A stretch of 64,000 nucleotides of DNA, from assembly GCA_022818135.1 (NCBI GenBank), contig JAFMSR010000002.1, forward strand, positions 27,907,003-27,971,002, given 5' to 3'. Position numbers and translations under genes: made by a program. The notes below the pieces were generated by a model. The model made no database searches. It was not told where the DNA came from and saw nothing but the letters and a program-made list of their open reading frames with translations. How positions within the stretch are numbered: position 1 is the stretch's first letter; each line of letters opens with the position of its first letter. Below, piece by piece: positions 1-11,639 of this stretch. This DNA comes from Saxidomus purpurata. Taxonomy: Eukaryota; Mollusca; Bivalvia; Venerida; Veneridae.

Positions 1-82
1 TATTTTAATACACATTCAAATTAAAGCGAGACACATTTACGGTAAACAAAATGAAATTTGTGACGCTATTAGCCGTTTTCAG

Positions 83-270
83 TGGGTTCATTTAAACAAG
101 CTTCTGCCAGACACCGTTTCAAGAATTCCACGTCTGATACCCGAATCATTCAAGCAGATCTTCAACCTGAAGTAGACCGTCTTATCAAGGCATCTCTTGC
201 GGACAATACTCATAAAAGCTACCAGTCAGCTATATCTGTCTTTGAAAGCTTTTGTAAATCAAAGGACTGA
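83..270 (+). pseudogene. tyrosine recombinase core-binding (SAM-like) domain fragment
   Basis: An open frame begins after a splice-acceptor-like TTTTCAG at 76-82 and runs to a stop at 268-270. Its second half (residues about 32-62) has the pattern of a phage-integrase N-terminal SAM-like domain: a helix with LIKASLADNTHKSYQSAI, then VFESFCKS. This domain clamps DNA in XerD-like recombinases. In related bivalve proteins it continues directly into the rest of the N-terminal domain and the catalytic domain. Here it stops after about 62 residues with no good splice donor, so I read it as a broken copy. The short overlapping frame starting at 197 is a shadow. Confidence 0.5.
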
Positions 271-1688
271 AAGTGCTGGAGGATCGATTGTCTCTGAACA
301 ACACAGTCTGCACACATACATGTGTAAATATCAGGACAACATAGACTGTACACATACATGTGTGAATATCAGGACAACCCTTGAACGAGTAATGTTATAA
401 ACTGGAGACACAACTGTTCACAAATTTTGACCTTTCACCATTTGTGTAAACTTTACTTTTGAGATAGGAACCCATATCATTCAGTGACTATGTTCAACTA
501 CCCTATGAAGTATTAAGCTGTGAATCGTAACTGAGAAATGGATTTTGACAAAACTGAACTGAAAATTTATGGTTTGAACAACTTTAAATGTCATTCAAAA
601 GTTATGGGATATGCCCATAAGGTTGATTGTATTGTGCGAATTAATTCGGATTTAACGTCGCACCCAACAGCTAAGGTCATATTGCAACTTCCGGCTTTCA
701 TGGAGGAGGAAGACCCTGGGTGCCAATTCCCTGTATCATAATTTGGGGGTCATTTAGAAACTCCAAGGTCATACCATTTATTGTAAAAAAAATAAAAGGC
801 ATGACTATGTATGAAAGAAGTTTTATTCAGTTTACTTCTGTAAAACTGCATGTGATACATCACAAAATGGTGGGTAATCAAAGGGTTGGCAAGACAACAG
901 GTGTTTCTCTTTGGATGCTTTCCATTTTGTCACTGCATCTCAAAAGTCAAATTTGTCCACAAAGCGAATTTTTCATAAGTGCATTCAACCATAGACATTA
1001 AACTTGGATATTATTTGGCACACTTAAACCCCTTTCAATAGTGACAGTCTTATCAAAAAATTTTATAGTTGTCGTTCAGCTGTAAAGTGAATGCTGACGA
1101 AAATCTAGATTTGGCTTAAGCAATTACCCTGTGATAGTTTACTGCTGGTTAACATGTAATCATGTCAACAGTAATAAATATGATAATTATAAAGATAAAG
1201 ATAATCATACCCATGTAAATTATAAAGACATTAAAGTTAATGTTACATTGAATATGAAGGGACTGCCAAATTGCCTTAAAGTGTAAGGCCGGCGATCCAC
1301 TTTTCAACATTGATTTGCATCTACGTAAAGCCCGCGTTTTTGACTCCGTTGCCGGGCCTGAAAACGCAATTTTCAAATAACAATTATACTTGTTGTTTCA
1401 GCTGTAAAGTCAATGCTGGCGACTTACTATTTTGGTTTTAAAATATACCCATTGATGTTACGTAAACAAACATAGTAAAGATAATTATAATAATGACGAA
1501 TACACACATAAAGGATAATGATATGAATGATAACGATAAAGTTCTAATATTCTGAGCTGATAGTATTATCAGAACTACTTGTGATTTATTATGATAAGAA
1601 CATTCAGTGTATATATATTTTCGACGCGAAACTGCAAGCCTTATACTATTTCCAACTCAAAAATATTTGAAATCATGATTTAGCATAA
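271..1688. other. no recognisable gene between the recombinase and SGNH fragments
   Basis: A 67-residue frame at 538-741 matches nothing I recognise. A 38-bp direct duplication is visible at 313-340 and 351-378 (shared CACATACATGTGT). Around 1340-1375 a CCGTTGCCGG...AAAACGC block resembles the start of the 172-bp direct repeats at 2448 and 3141, so it may be a worn third copy. Short A/T-rich sequence is partly duplicated around 1075-1240 and 1395-1500. The catalytic part of the recombinase would be expected here and is absent or decayed beyond recognition. Confidence 0.5.
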
Positions 1689-1706
1689 CCCAAACAGATT
1701 CTTTCA

Positions 1707-2318
1707 GGTGAAACTCCCTCTACAACCTGGATAGTAGGGTCATCAATTATTACTGGTGCATCTAACAGAGCCCTTTCCCGTCCGGACGGTATAAATTTTG
1801 GTTTGTCAAATAAAGGTTGTACCCTGCTATGGGAATCATTAAGCGGCATGAAAATCAATCATGTAAAAGACATCATTAAACATTTGTTATTATTCAATGA
1901 TCCTCCAGATTTCCTTGTTTTGCACTTTGGAGGAAATGACCTGGGTTCCAGGTCTACAGTTGAACTAACGTGGAACATTAAAAAATTAATCCACGACAGC
2001 GATGAAAGTTTACAAAACATGTTACCAAATACCAAAATAGTGTGGTCAGAGATTTTACCAAGAAGGAGTTGGAGATACATTGCTTTCAATTCTGTCGCAA
2101 ATAAAATCAGAAAGCGTGTTAATAGCTGTATCGGGGCATATGTTATAAAAAATGGGGGTGCATATATTAGATATCCAGACATCACCGAAGACAGATTGTT
2201 TTTCAGTTCGGATGATACTCATTTATCTCCATTAGGATATGACATTATGCTTAATACGCTCTCAGCGGCTATTTACACGTTTTCGCGTTCCGGGGGTAAC
2301 AGTTTTCCTCTTTCATAA
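1707..2318 (+). pseudogene. SGNH/GDSL-like hydrolase domain, terminal exon of the XerD-SGNH element
   Basis: An open frame of about 203 codons follows an acceptor-like polypyrimidine tract and CAG at 1704-1706; the frame is open from 1689. Visible SGNH blocks are GSS at exon residues 11-13 (candidate nucleophile Ser12, in place of GDS), HFGGND with GGND at residues 75-78 (block III, G-x-N), and DDTH at 169-172 followed by LSPLGYD (block V Asp-His pair). All expected catalytic positions are present and no stop interrupts the domain. In bivalve XerD-SGNH proteins this domain is C-terminal and ends as here. Its role in the element is unknown; esterase or lipase-like activity is only inferred from the fold. 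A first Met is not evident, so it was probably translated from an upstream exon. Confidence 0.7.
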
Positions 2319-2447
2319 ATCGTTAAGATTGGCCACTGCTGGACGTTTGTAAAGTGTATTACAACACTTGAACTGTACTATTTTATGCTACCCGCTTTGG
2401 CGGAAGGACCTCTCGCGGTTAGATGGTCCGTTCGAGCCCCTTTATGC

Positions 2448-2619
2448 CATTAATAGCATAAAATTATGTTTCTGCTACCGTTGCCGGAGCAAAAACGCTA
2501 TTATTTTATATTTGAGTTTAAATATGCATGTACTTAAAACATACCAGTCATGGCCAATTATTGCCACAAATTAAAAATATAAAACTAGTTTTAAATTGCT
2601 CGTTTTTGTCGCCAGATAA
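2448..2619 (+). repeat. direct repeat, copy 1 (172 bp)
   Basis: It starts at CATTAATAGCATAAAATTATG and ends at GTCGCCAGATAA. It matches 3141-3312 over the same 172-bp length, with a few substitutions (for example CTGCTACCG versus CTGTTACCG). It lies 130 bp after the SGNH stop codon. The pair is consistent with the downstream repeats of DIRS/Ngaro-type elements. Confidence 0.85.
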
Positions 2620-2735
2620 TATCATGTTTAATCGCTAGAGATTAAACTTTTTATCTGTCGTAAACAACAAGCTCCGCCCCCGTCATAGACTTTCAGGAAT
2701 GACGTAGGAATGTCGCTTGACTGAATTCTCGCGGG

Positions 2736-2744
2736 TATATAAAC
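2736..2744 (+). promoter_or_regulatory. TATA box between the two direct repeats
   Basis: TATATAAAC occurs in the context GCGGGTATATAAACCGAGG, followed about 25-35 bp downstream by a pyrimidine-rich TTCTTTTCTTC stretch suited to transcription start. It sits between the two 172-bp repeats. This may be the internal or terminal promoter of the element, but a host promoter is possible. No experimental support is visible. Confidence 0.4.
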
Positions 2745-3140
2745 CGAGGAATCGGTACTTGCGTTCTTTTCTTCTACAACTCACATAAGAGGTAACATCT
2801 CTGACCAAGATTTGTTTATATTGTTAAATAATAAGTCATTGTAAATGTTGTTTAAATATATTAAACCCACCCTCCCACCTCATTCAATTGCTGTCCAGAA
2901 TTTTGTACGTTTTTCAGGATAGATGTTCTCTGACGATGTTACTCACAGTCTTTGTCATGGCTGGAAAAACGCTATATGATCTGTTGTTTGATCAATTCCA
3001 AACAGAAAGACAGTCTTATGTACAGATAATATAGAGTATAGTTCTCTTACGGTTGTTCGGGAAATGTTGTGAAACTGTGGAACTGTATAACTTTCATCAA
3101 ACAATATTGGAGAAATGAAAGACTCTATTCTAATATAAGG

Positions 3141-3312
3141 CATTAATAGCATAAAATTATGTTTCTGTTACCGTTGCCGGAGCAAAAACGCTATCATTTT
3201 ATATTTGAGTTTAAATATGCATGTACTTTAAACATACTAGCCATGGCCAATTATTGCCACAAATTAAAAATATAAAACTAGTTTTAAATTGCTTGTTTTT
3301 GTCGCCAGATAA
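3141..3312 (+). repeat. direct repeat, copy 2 (172 bp)
   Basis: This is the second copy of the block at 2448-2619, 693 bp further on and in the same orientation. Gapless end-to-end matching with scattered substitutions suggests the pair arose together and then diverged modestly. Confidence 0.85.
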
Positions 3313-4600
3313 ATGATATTATCCAAAACGAGTTCATGTAGATAATGAAAGAGTGCCTGTACCTTTGGTTATGGTTCGATCATATTATGGTGGACACACA
3401 CTTCGGCAAAATAAACAATTCCAGAAAAACCTTACTGTTAGAGGTCTTCTAAATTGTTTTTTTTCTTTTTCAAATTAAGTGTGTGTGTGGTGGGGGGGGG
3501 GGGGTGGGAGCAGGAGGGGTATGAACTTACAACGTGAAACCATTTTCCTGTCTGTGACATTTTTTTTCTTCTTTTAATTTTGATATCATAACTTATTTGC
3601 TTTTTTATTTTATTTTAATTTTTTAAGCATATGTTTTCTTGTTGAATATATAGAGCTCAATATCGTTTTAACTTTATATTGGTGAGTTTTATAAATGACA
3701 AGAAAACATAAATTAGAAATTTCTCAATCCATTACAAATTCATCATATCTGTACTGTACACTTAAAACATTTTCCGAGCTTATGATTTTATATAGTTCAC
3801 TAAGTTACTAAGCTACATTGTCGTGTCAACGAGTACACGTCCAGTTTTTAACAATTCATTGTACAACCATTTTTCTTTTTAAACAAATGGCACGACTGAC
3901 TTTATGCTACAGTTAAAGTTCGTCAAGTATTTGTAAAATAATTAAGTAACATCCTCGGAAATGTTTAAAGACACATGCGCCCTTGAGGTACTTTCAATGA
4001 TAAAGATTGTGGACAACATCGAAACAAGGGCAAAATATTCCTTCATTAATTGTATTTAAGCGGCAGAGCTGACGAGAATACGGCTTTTGTACCTGATCGT
4101 ATTTCCCTATAGCTTACATTGAAAACTCAAACAAAACATTTTTATATAATCAAAATTAAAAAATTCCCGAAAAGGACCTAAGTCTGCCTTACGAGTCTTA
4201 AGATTGCAAGGTTACCGAATTAATCTTTACTTAGAACACATATTAAAATTTCTGAATATAGTAAAACTTCATTGTATAAAATTTCGAGCTATTCCATTCT
4301 ATAGCTTCAAAAGAAAAGACTGATGTTTTGCGAACATGAATTCAGTAGTGACGAAACCGACAAATGGATGAATAGTGTAGCTCTTTATTAACATAAAGTC
4401 GAACCTAGTAGCAAAGAGAAATAGCAAGGTTTCAACCATTTTTAGAAATACAAAACATTTCTTTGAGATCAGTCTTTTATCAGGTGCATCTGATCTTAGT
4501 TTCAAACTTACCAGTTACTAGAGATTAATCTGTTTATCGAATTCAATACTGTATAATAAGTTTATGATATCAACTGTTTCTATGTAACAATTTTCAAAGT
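3313..4600. other. intergenic; nothing recognisable except a G run
   Basis: AT-rich sequence without a supportable ORF. A GT-rich stretch with a run of 13 G lies at about 3480-3510. I searched the minus strand for a C-type-lectin exon that could follow the PAN exon at 4623-4941 and found none that I would defend. Confidence 0.5.
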
Positions 4601-4622
4601 ATTAATAGATGCATAGACAAAC

Positions 4623-4941
4623 CTCCATATGGCACATAGGCGTAGGTCCCCCATCCACTTGCTATTTCCACAAAATATGTGGACTCTTCTAAATGGTTTA
4701 TAGTTCCAAGGCAGCTTCGTGTCTCTGAATGCCATGATATTCCGAGGCAGCCATCGGTGTGACCACATATCATCAAGCATTCTGTAAGACTATAAGCCGT
4801 TGTTTCATCATATATATTCTCTTCAGTAAGTTTGCACTGTTCACCTCGCTTCCTCCATTTTAAAAAGTGCCCCGAAAATGCCAAACAGAAATTTACGGCC
4901 AAGATGTAGGCAATAAACGGACTCTTGCAAAGCAGCTGCAT
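4623..4941 (-). CDS. first exon of a secreted PAN/apple-domain protein (partial gene)
   Basis: The exon opens with an ATG at 4941 and a hydrophobic signal peptide (about residues 1-23). A cysteine-rich PAN/apple-like region follows, with Cys36, Cys55, Cys59, Cys65 and Cys77. The spacing C-x3-C-x5-C-x11-C is identical to that in the first exon of the lectin gene at 23843-24101, and both exons end in phase 1. The exon ends at GGAG followed by donor GTTTGT (4622 downwards). PAN domains mediate protein or carbohydrate binding. By analogy this protein may continue into a C-type lectin domain, but those exons are not seen in the window. The frame reads on a few codons past the donor, which I treat as intron. 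A TATA box lies 40-48 bp upstream. Confidence 0.65.
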
Positions 4942-4980
4942 CGTTTATCCTTCTTGATATTTTCCGATGGGATGCTTAAC

Positions 4981-4989
4981 GTTTATATA
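4981..4989 (-). promoter_or_regulatory. TATA box of the PAN-domain gene
   Basis: TATATAAAC on the minus strand, 40-48 bp upstream of the ATG at 4941, would give a very short 5' UTR. The same nine bases form the putative TATA box of the paralogous lectin gene at 24263-24271, which strengthens both calls slightly. Confidence 0.4.
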
Positions 4990-5790
4990 ATGTTATCAAG
5001 AAAGAAAATGCCACTGATACTTCGCTCGGTCTTCTCTTTTAGCATTAATCATAACTTATTGAAAACAGCTTAAAATGTATAGGATTTTCTGTACCCGGAT
5101 TATCTTGATTGGTTTTCGTTTAAATATTCCAGATTATGATATGAGATTGTCAGTCGTCTAGATACACAGATTGGTATACTATATATCTAACCACACAATG
5201 TGTTTGATGTTAAATAATGTCTACAAATTTTGTGAAATTTATATTTATGTTTAAAAAAACTTTGAAATTCGGCTAAAGAAAGCAATCACCGTTCTTGCTG
5301 CTTGTTACATCATTATTGCCTCTTGTCCTCCTAAATACCTAAATTCCCCTGGACATTCTTCGTACATTAAGTTAAAACCTATAACAAGATGGATATTGGC
5401 ATGTGAATAACATATTAATATAAGTTTCTGTGGGAATATACCTTAATGAATGAGTACTTAGAAAATAAAGATAAGTCCTATCACACCCGTTTAATGTGAA
5501 AAGAAAAAGTAGTAAAGTCAAATTAGGCAGATTTCGAGATTGAAGATTGAAATCATAATGGTTTGTTATTACGCAGCTAGAGTTACATTCATGATGTATT
5601 GAGCGTAGCATAGCGCATTCATCAACCATGATATACGAGGATGGTATGATATACAAGTATGAAACTTGACCTAAATTTTATGTCTAAGACATGACATATA
5701 ATGAATAGTTCGATAATACTGTCATCAGTTTTTTATGTGAGAAAGTCGGCAGTTTCGCATGGACGGTGGTAACTTAAACTACCCACCTGT
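4990..5790. other. intergenic, no gene seen
   Basis: AT-rich sequence; the short frames here lack domain features, codon bias or splice context. Confidence 0.4.
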
Positions 5791-5791
5791 A

Positions 5792-6187
5792 GGTCTGATA
5801 CCGTGAAAATTTAGTAGCATAATACCTTTGAAATTAAGGGGCATGAAACCTTAGAAAGTTGGAGATTTTGGGGTTCTGACACTTTGGAAATTTAGGGGTC
5901 TGAAACCATAGATATTGAGGGGTATAATACCTTAGAGATTGAGGGATGTGATACCTTAGAAATGTAGGTGTGTGAAACCTTGGAAATTTAGGGGTGTGTT
6001 ACCATAGAAATTTAGGGGTGTGCTTCCTTAGAAATTTAGAGGTTTGATACCATAAAAATTTAGGGGTGTGATACCTTTGAAATTTAGGGGCGTGATACCT
6101 TGGAAATTAAGATGTGTTTTACCATAGAAATTTAGGGGTGTGATACCTTGAAAATTTAGGGTTTTGATACCTTGGAAATTTAGGGGT
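5792..6187. repeat. 24-bp minisatellite, about 16 copies
   Basis: Tandem units with consensus near GAAATTTAGGGGTGTGATACCTTG, each with several substitutions; copies are cleaner from about 5980 on. Because the unit is 24 bp, the minus strand reads as an 8-residue repeat (for example PLNFQGIT) in an open frame at 6028-6234. I regard that as a by-product of the period, not a gene. Confidence 0.9.
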
Positions 6188-6189
6188 AT

Positions 6190-7340
6190 AAACCAGACAC
6201 ATTTCTTTACGCAAAAATATTTATTTGCAAGCATGTTTTATTTACCTTAACAATATTTGTTAAACATAACTACAAGTTATATTTCTTATATCTTATAGAT
6301 TGTATTAAAAAACATCAATAATGTGTTCAATGAACGTTAAAAAGAGAAATAAAAACAATTTTAAGGAAAAAGAGATATCGAAAAATGCCTCATTTTTGCA
6401 CAAATGAACAGCATACTAGATGCATTCTGTACTAACCCGATTTTCTCCATATTAGTCTTTATTTACATCGGACTAAATTATTTATGTCTAAAGGTTCACA
6501 GAATAACGTATTTTCCGATATCTGGTATATGTATGTGCAATTAAAAGAGACATTCCCTACCACAAGACGTTCGCGTTAAAATGTTATTTTACATTTTGTA
6601 TGTTTATTATGTATAAAATAAATAAGTTTTTCAATAAGAACATATATCGAAAATCGTATACGTGCAGATAGCCAATAAAGTAACGTTACATCCGTCCCAA
6701 AAATATAAAAGAAGTGTTTGTGAAAGTTTTATTCAACTATAACATGTACGACTTTGCTAACTTAACCGATGTTTACTGACAATTTTAGCTGAAACTTTCA
6801 GTTTTGGTAGAAGTCATTTCAATTATCCGACATAAACATTATTTTGAGGTTATTTATTGTGATAACAGACTTAGGGTACGCCTCTTTAAATGTTTAATCG
6901 TTTCCTAATCAACAATGGCGCATTCTGGAAGGATTTAGCCAACACGGTTTAAAATACAGAACAAGAAAAACTGTGATACAAAGTATCACAGCGGGCCAAC
7001 AAACAAAAATCCCATGTAAATATTTTGAAAATTGGTGATAATTGATATTAAGGCATGGCCCCAAAATAACTCGAGGGAACCAATTCTGGTTGAACAAGCA
7101 AAACCTGACACGACACCACATCTACTGACTGACCTGTAGTATCGAAACTTTACTGTTATCAAATATTATTTATACAGTATGTCCAGGAATGCTCTATAGA
7201 CCGTTCCTGGTATGTCTCAATTTTTCATTACCATTATCCTTATTAATTTGACATGAATGAAGATTTTTATGATTATTTGCCGTAAAATATTCTTAAAAAA
7301 TTAAAAATGATTATTAAAACAGCAGAAAAAAGTTTTTTAA
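6190..7340. other. intergenic, no gene seen
   Basis: No coding, RNA or repeat structure that I can support on either strand. Confidence 0.4.
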
Positions 7341-7345
7341 AAAAT

Positions 7346-7438
7346 GGGGTGTTGATGGGATTCGAACTCATGGTTTCTAAAAGTACACGTACACAAAAGT
7401 GTTTGAGCTATCGGCTTTATCCATTACACCAGGGAGGC
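7346..7438 (-). other. tRNA-like sequence (tRNA pseudogene or SINE head)
   Basis: The minus strand has an A-box-like TGGTGTAATGGATAA and a B-box with T-arm ATGAGTTCGAATCCCAT. About 25 extra bases lie in the anticodon region, and the two acceptor strands (GCCTCCC and CAACACC) do not pair. It resembles an animal tRNA-Arg with an insertion. A functional tRNA is unlikely. Confidence 0.5.
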
Positions 7439-7439
7439 G

Positions 7440-8935
7440 TACTTTTTACCAATGGGAAAAAATTAGATAAGACAATATCATATATGTCTAAAAAGGCCAT
7501 AAAAGAATATTCAGTCGACTCGTTTCGTTTCTATAATGTCAAAGGTTGTGTTAGTGGAAACAGCAATCATATATCCATTTTTCTAGGTGTAGCTACACAG
7601 TAAGATACACATAAACAAGTTTACAACTACATGTACTCGCTCTCAGATTTTGGTAAAAAATAAAAGTTCTTCAAACTGTATGTAAATAACGTATTTTAGA
7701 ATATATGGCCATATAAAAAGGTTCCAGACTGAGTATAAATTCATGTCGCGTACAGTACATCTCTTAATTTAAAGAAATACGCTACCAAATTCAAAAGCGT
7801 TGCAAACGCTTTCAATATGAACATATAGTGTAGCGGTGCCGTGTAACCAACCTTTACAATCGATTTCTGCAAATTCTTACCTAAATTTTTGCTTATTTTT
7901 TCATTCAAGCCTTTAGTTTTATACTTAGGAATAAGAATGTGAATTTTTTTGAAAAATATTTTTTTCAACGGTAACTGAGAGCGAGCAGCTTTAAAGCCCC
8001 ATGATCTCGCAGAATTTGCTCGGATAGATCAATAAATGCACAAGCAGAATAATGACTGTGTTCTATTTACCTGAATACAAAGTATGCTTTTCTTAACGAA
8101 AATTATTGTCAGAAAGTGTTTCTTATTTTTTGCAAAATCATTGACAAATACTGAACTATATTTACAACATGTCCTTTTGAATTAAAACTCACTGTGTCAT
8201 GAACTTTTGGTACAAATAACAGTAAATTCTGCTGATCAGACATATATTTCTATGTTAATTATAAAATCCAAAATGGTCACTGGCCTTTAACATTAAGATC
8301 TGGAATATGATAATTCACAGTATTCATAAACATAAATCTCAGCTCCAGAACATGAAACTTTTATCCAGTACATGTATATGTTCTGTGATTGAATTTGAAT
8401 CCAACTTTAAATGTCCCTTACAAGAGTTAACCCACTCAACCTAGACTTCATGTCCATGTTATGTTTTACTTTGTTGTCTTACTTATACAGATGAAATGTC
8501 CAGCAAGATGCTGGTAGTATCCAATGAAAGGGTGCGTTTTAACAGCCAATCACTGAAAACAAAAGCACATATCAGGCAAGTCTATCAACGTTCAGCCATC
8601 TTGAAAGATATTTCAGCAGAAACAAAAACAGGATAAATATATAAAAACTCATTATTTCAATAGGTACACAAGTAGACTAAGTATGTTTTCATGTGCATTA
8701 AGGCTAGTACAGCTAAGTTATTTTACAGAAAATAGACCAGAGACACATTTGAGGTAAACTGAAGCAGGGTGAAAGACATTTGAAAATGATGCTTTCCTTA
8801 CTTCTACACAACTGTATAATTAAGTGTAGATATAGATCTATTAGAAGATTGACCACTGTCTTCACAAAATATTACAAGTAACAAAATAACTAATTGTTTC
8901 CTCCAATTAAAGTCTAAAACGTGCAATTCTATAGT
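7440..8935. other. intergenic, no gene seen
   Basis: AT-rich sequence; I see no supportable ORF, RNA or clear repeat. Confidence 0.4.
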
Positions 8936-8939
8936 TTCT

Positions 8940-9628
8940 ATATGGAATAATTATGTAAAAAAATCACTACATCATCTTAAGGGTCATTTCTGTAAAAATT
9001 CAGTTTCTAAATTTCCCGTTGTTAGCGAACTCAAAGTTCATTATTTGTGCCAAACAAAATCAAATTCTGACAAGCCTTTTCAGAAAAATGCAGCATTTTT
9101 AAAATTTCACTACCGCATTGGGGCCTCTGGGGTTGATTCTTTTTTCTGCATCTTACAGTCATACAGAACTCAGTTGTTGTTACATTTAATTAAATCAGGA
9201 CCATAAGTTTCAGAACTTAAGTTTCTATATAGAATATTTAACAAAAGTGCTACACCCCCTTGAGTGCCTCATTTCTAAAAAACATCGAAGGAGGACAGGC
9301 TGTGAATATAAGAAAGAGTAATCATCAAATTATTTAACACAATTACAATTAAATTTTTGATAATCGGTTGCACAGAAATATAATTTTAATGTTTTCATAT
9401 TAAATATAGAAGAAAATAACGATTAATGGGCAATAACTCTGAAGACACTAAGCCAATCTTGACGAAAGTTGCGCGTGCGCCGCGGCGTTAGCTTTTGTAC
9501 ACTTATTTAAATTTCATGACATTCTATTCATTGCTTCCTTAGTAACGGCATCTGACGGACGGACATATGGACGTACGTACAGACGGACAACGCCAAAAAA
9601 TACCTCTCCGCCTTTGGCGGGGGATAAT
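8940..9628 (-). mobile_element. dispersed repeat family E, copy 1
   Basis: Read on the minus strand, it begins at 9628 with a hairpin (CCGCC-aaa-GGCGG) and a GTCCGTC-rich stretch. It continues with the same sequence as the plus-strand copies at 29003-30005 and 61812-62338: shared blocks around TCAAATAATTTAATGATCA and GAGGCCCTCAAGGGG-like motifs. It is non-coding. The frame at 9539-9736 is a by-product. Three copies in one window show it is interspersed. Confidence 0.65.
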
Positions 9629-9938
9629 CAGTTTAAAATTATTCCTGGACTGGATTGTCCCTAAAATAAATTGAGATCTGACATAAATGTCTATCAGAAG
9701 TGTATTTGAGTTATTCAGTGTCTGGCATATTAGCACGGTGAATACTGACAGCTGTCACATTCTTTAGCTTGAGCAGTCAGCAGACGACAATTCTGATCCT
9801 AAACACCAGTCAATCAACATCAGATAATAAGATGACCATTATCATTATAAATCTATACTTAGTCTAGTAGTCACCATTCACATTTTCAGTAGGACCAGGA
9901 AGCTCGTGAAATTCCTCGATCCAAAAGTCCTGAAAAAG

Positions 9939-11630
9939 AATAGGGCCGTCATGGCCCTATATCGCTCACTTGTGCGCACCTTGCTCTTCATCAAATGTCA
10001 CAAAATCCAACACACCAGACAAACATCCGAATTGCAATATAACCAATGTCCATCAAAGTGTTTGACCATAAACTGTTTTTGTATTTTCAGTATCATAGTT
10101 CTATTTCAGAGCAGTGACCTTGAACCCAGATTTGTTAAATTATTTTGAAAAATTGGGTAAATCCTTTCCAACAAAATAATACAGTTTATCCCGTATAGTC
10201 TAAGTAAAACATGTGACATCTGGGTTGAGGACCACTAGACAATTTTACATACAAAATATTTAAGATTTGGGCCTTTCTAATTTTGACAAGGATTTTTAAG
10301 ATTTCCAATATTTACATATATTATATGTAACCAACCCCATAGGGCGGGGCCAGGTCCCAGGGATATTATTTGAGCAAAATTGGTAGAGATCCACAAGACA
10401 ATGATACACATCAAATATCTAAGCTCAGTGAGTTGTGGTTTAAAAGAAGAAGATATTTGAAGATCTAACTCTAATGTAAAACAAGTGACCCCGGGCTGGG
10501 TAAGTTTTTACCCCAAGTGCAAGATTGGAACAAACTTTGTAGCTATAGAGGATCTTTAAATAATGCTACATACCAAATGGCTTAGCCTTGAGCCTTACGG
10601 TTTCAGACAAGAAGAGTTTTGAAGATATCCCATGATAACTTAAGCAAATCAAGTGACGCCTGGTGGGGTTAAGTTTGGCCCCAGGTGACTTGGTAGAGGA
10701 CTACTAGACAATGATACATACAAAAAAAACCTGAAATCTGGGCCTTGACTCTTTTTAATTCCCAATATTTACATTATATCTGAAACCTCAAGGACCGGAC
10801 CAATTTAGAACCCTGGGGCACAATTTGAAAACAATTTTACACACAATTATCTAAGCTCTGTGAATTGCACTTCTGGACAAGTAGATTTTTCAAAATTACC
10901 CTAGTATATAACTCTATATGTAATACGAGTGAACACTTTTGACCCTAGGGGCATGATTTGAATTAACTTGGTGGACGACTACTAGACGATGATACATCAT
11001 AAATTTGATAAATCAAGGACACATAAAGTCATTGAACCGGAAGTTTGATATTGTGCAATTCACTCACGTAACTTTTTGTTGTAATCCGCCCAATGGTTTA
11101 GGAATAATAACATTTTCATAGAAAAGTTAGACGAATCAAGGACAATAACTCCGCTAAAAGTCACTGAACCGGTCCAACTGCTGATATGCAAATGAAGACA
11201 TTGTTATGATCACTCATGTGAAGTTTGGTTAAAATCCACCCACTGGTATAAGCGTCATAAATTAGATAAATCAATGGCGATGACACCGCCGAAAAATGCA
11301 AACAATATGCCCAACTAGGCTATCACTCATGTCAAGTTATGTTGAAATCCGCCTAGCGATGTAGGAGGAGTTGCGTAGAGAAACTTTGTGGTACCCGTCC
11401 AAACAGATAGACTGACATCAAGACAGGACAGCATCAACGTATCTCCCATCCCTACTCAGGGGGATGGGGGGACATAACGACGTGTACTGAAGCAACTTCA
11501 TTATGCTTAATTTCACTCAAACCTCAAACCTCTTAATGTATACAGGGTATGTACGGACGACCGACGTACAACGGACATTCATCGATTCTAATATCTCACC
11601 CAAACCACTGGCTCAAGACGAATCAACAGA
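9939..11630 (-). mobile_element. dispersed repeat family C, copy 1 (HINE-like, degraded composite)
   Basis: On the minus strand the 3' end is a hairpin GGGCC-(5 nt)-GGCCC (9943-9957) preceded by GTGAGCGATATAG, as in the copy ending at 53722. The opposite end (about 11550-11630) resembles the 5' end at 52390: GGTGAG...GATGAATGTCCG...CGTCCGT. Between them are degenerate ~165-bp units (10150-10980, shared TAGAGGACTACTAGACAATG) and three ~150-bp units of another repeat (10985-11400). No ORF was found. The region may be several nested insertions. Confidence 0.5.
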
Positions 11631-11639
11631 TAAAGTTAT

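Larger units (their letters stand above)
83..3312 (+). mobile_element. decayed tyrosine-recombinase/SGNH element (XerD-SGNH type, DIRS/Ngaro- or Crypton-like)
   Basis: Three parts in the same orientation suggest one degraded mobile element. They are a recombinase N-terminal fragment (83-270), an SGNH hydrolase exon (1707-2318), and a pair of 172-bp direct repeats (2448-2619 and 3141-3312) bracketing a TATA-containing segment. Proteins joining a XerD-like tyrosine recombinase to a C-terminal SGNH hydrolase are common in bivalve genomes, and SGNH domains are known in Ngaro-type DIRS elements. Split direct repeats downstream of the ORF are typical of DIRS/Ngaro elements. The catalytic R-H-R-Y part of the recombinase is not visible between 271 and 1688, and no reverse transcriptase is seen. 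The element is therefore incomplete and its exact class is unresolved. Confidence 0.55.

Noticed and set aside
538..741. Possible exon of the recombinase element
   Set aside because: No similarity to recombinase motifs (no R..H.R..Y) that I can see, and no convincing splice sites; left as unassigned.
4299..4505. Minus-strand frame as second exon of the PAN gene
   Set aside because: No cysteine pattern, no CTLD motif and no acceptor in the right phase.
6028..6234. Octapeptide-repeat protein on the minus strand
   Set aside because: By-product of the 24-bp minisatellite; the copies before about 5980 are not in frame and there is no signal or domain.
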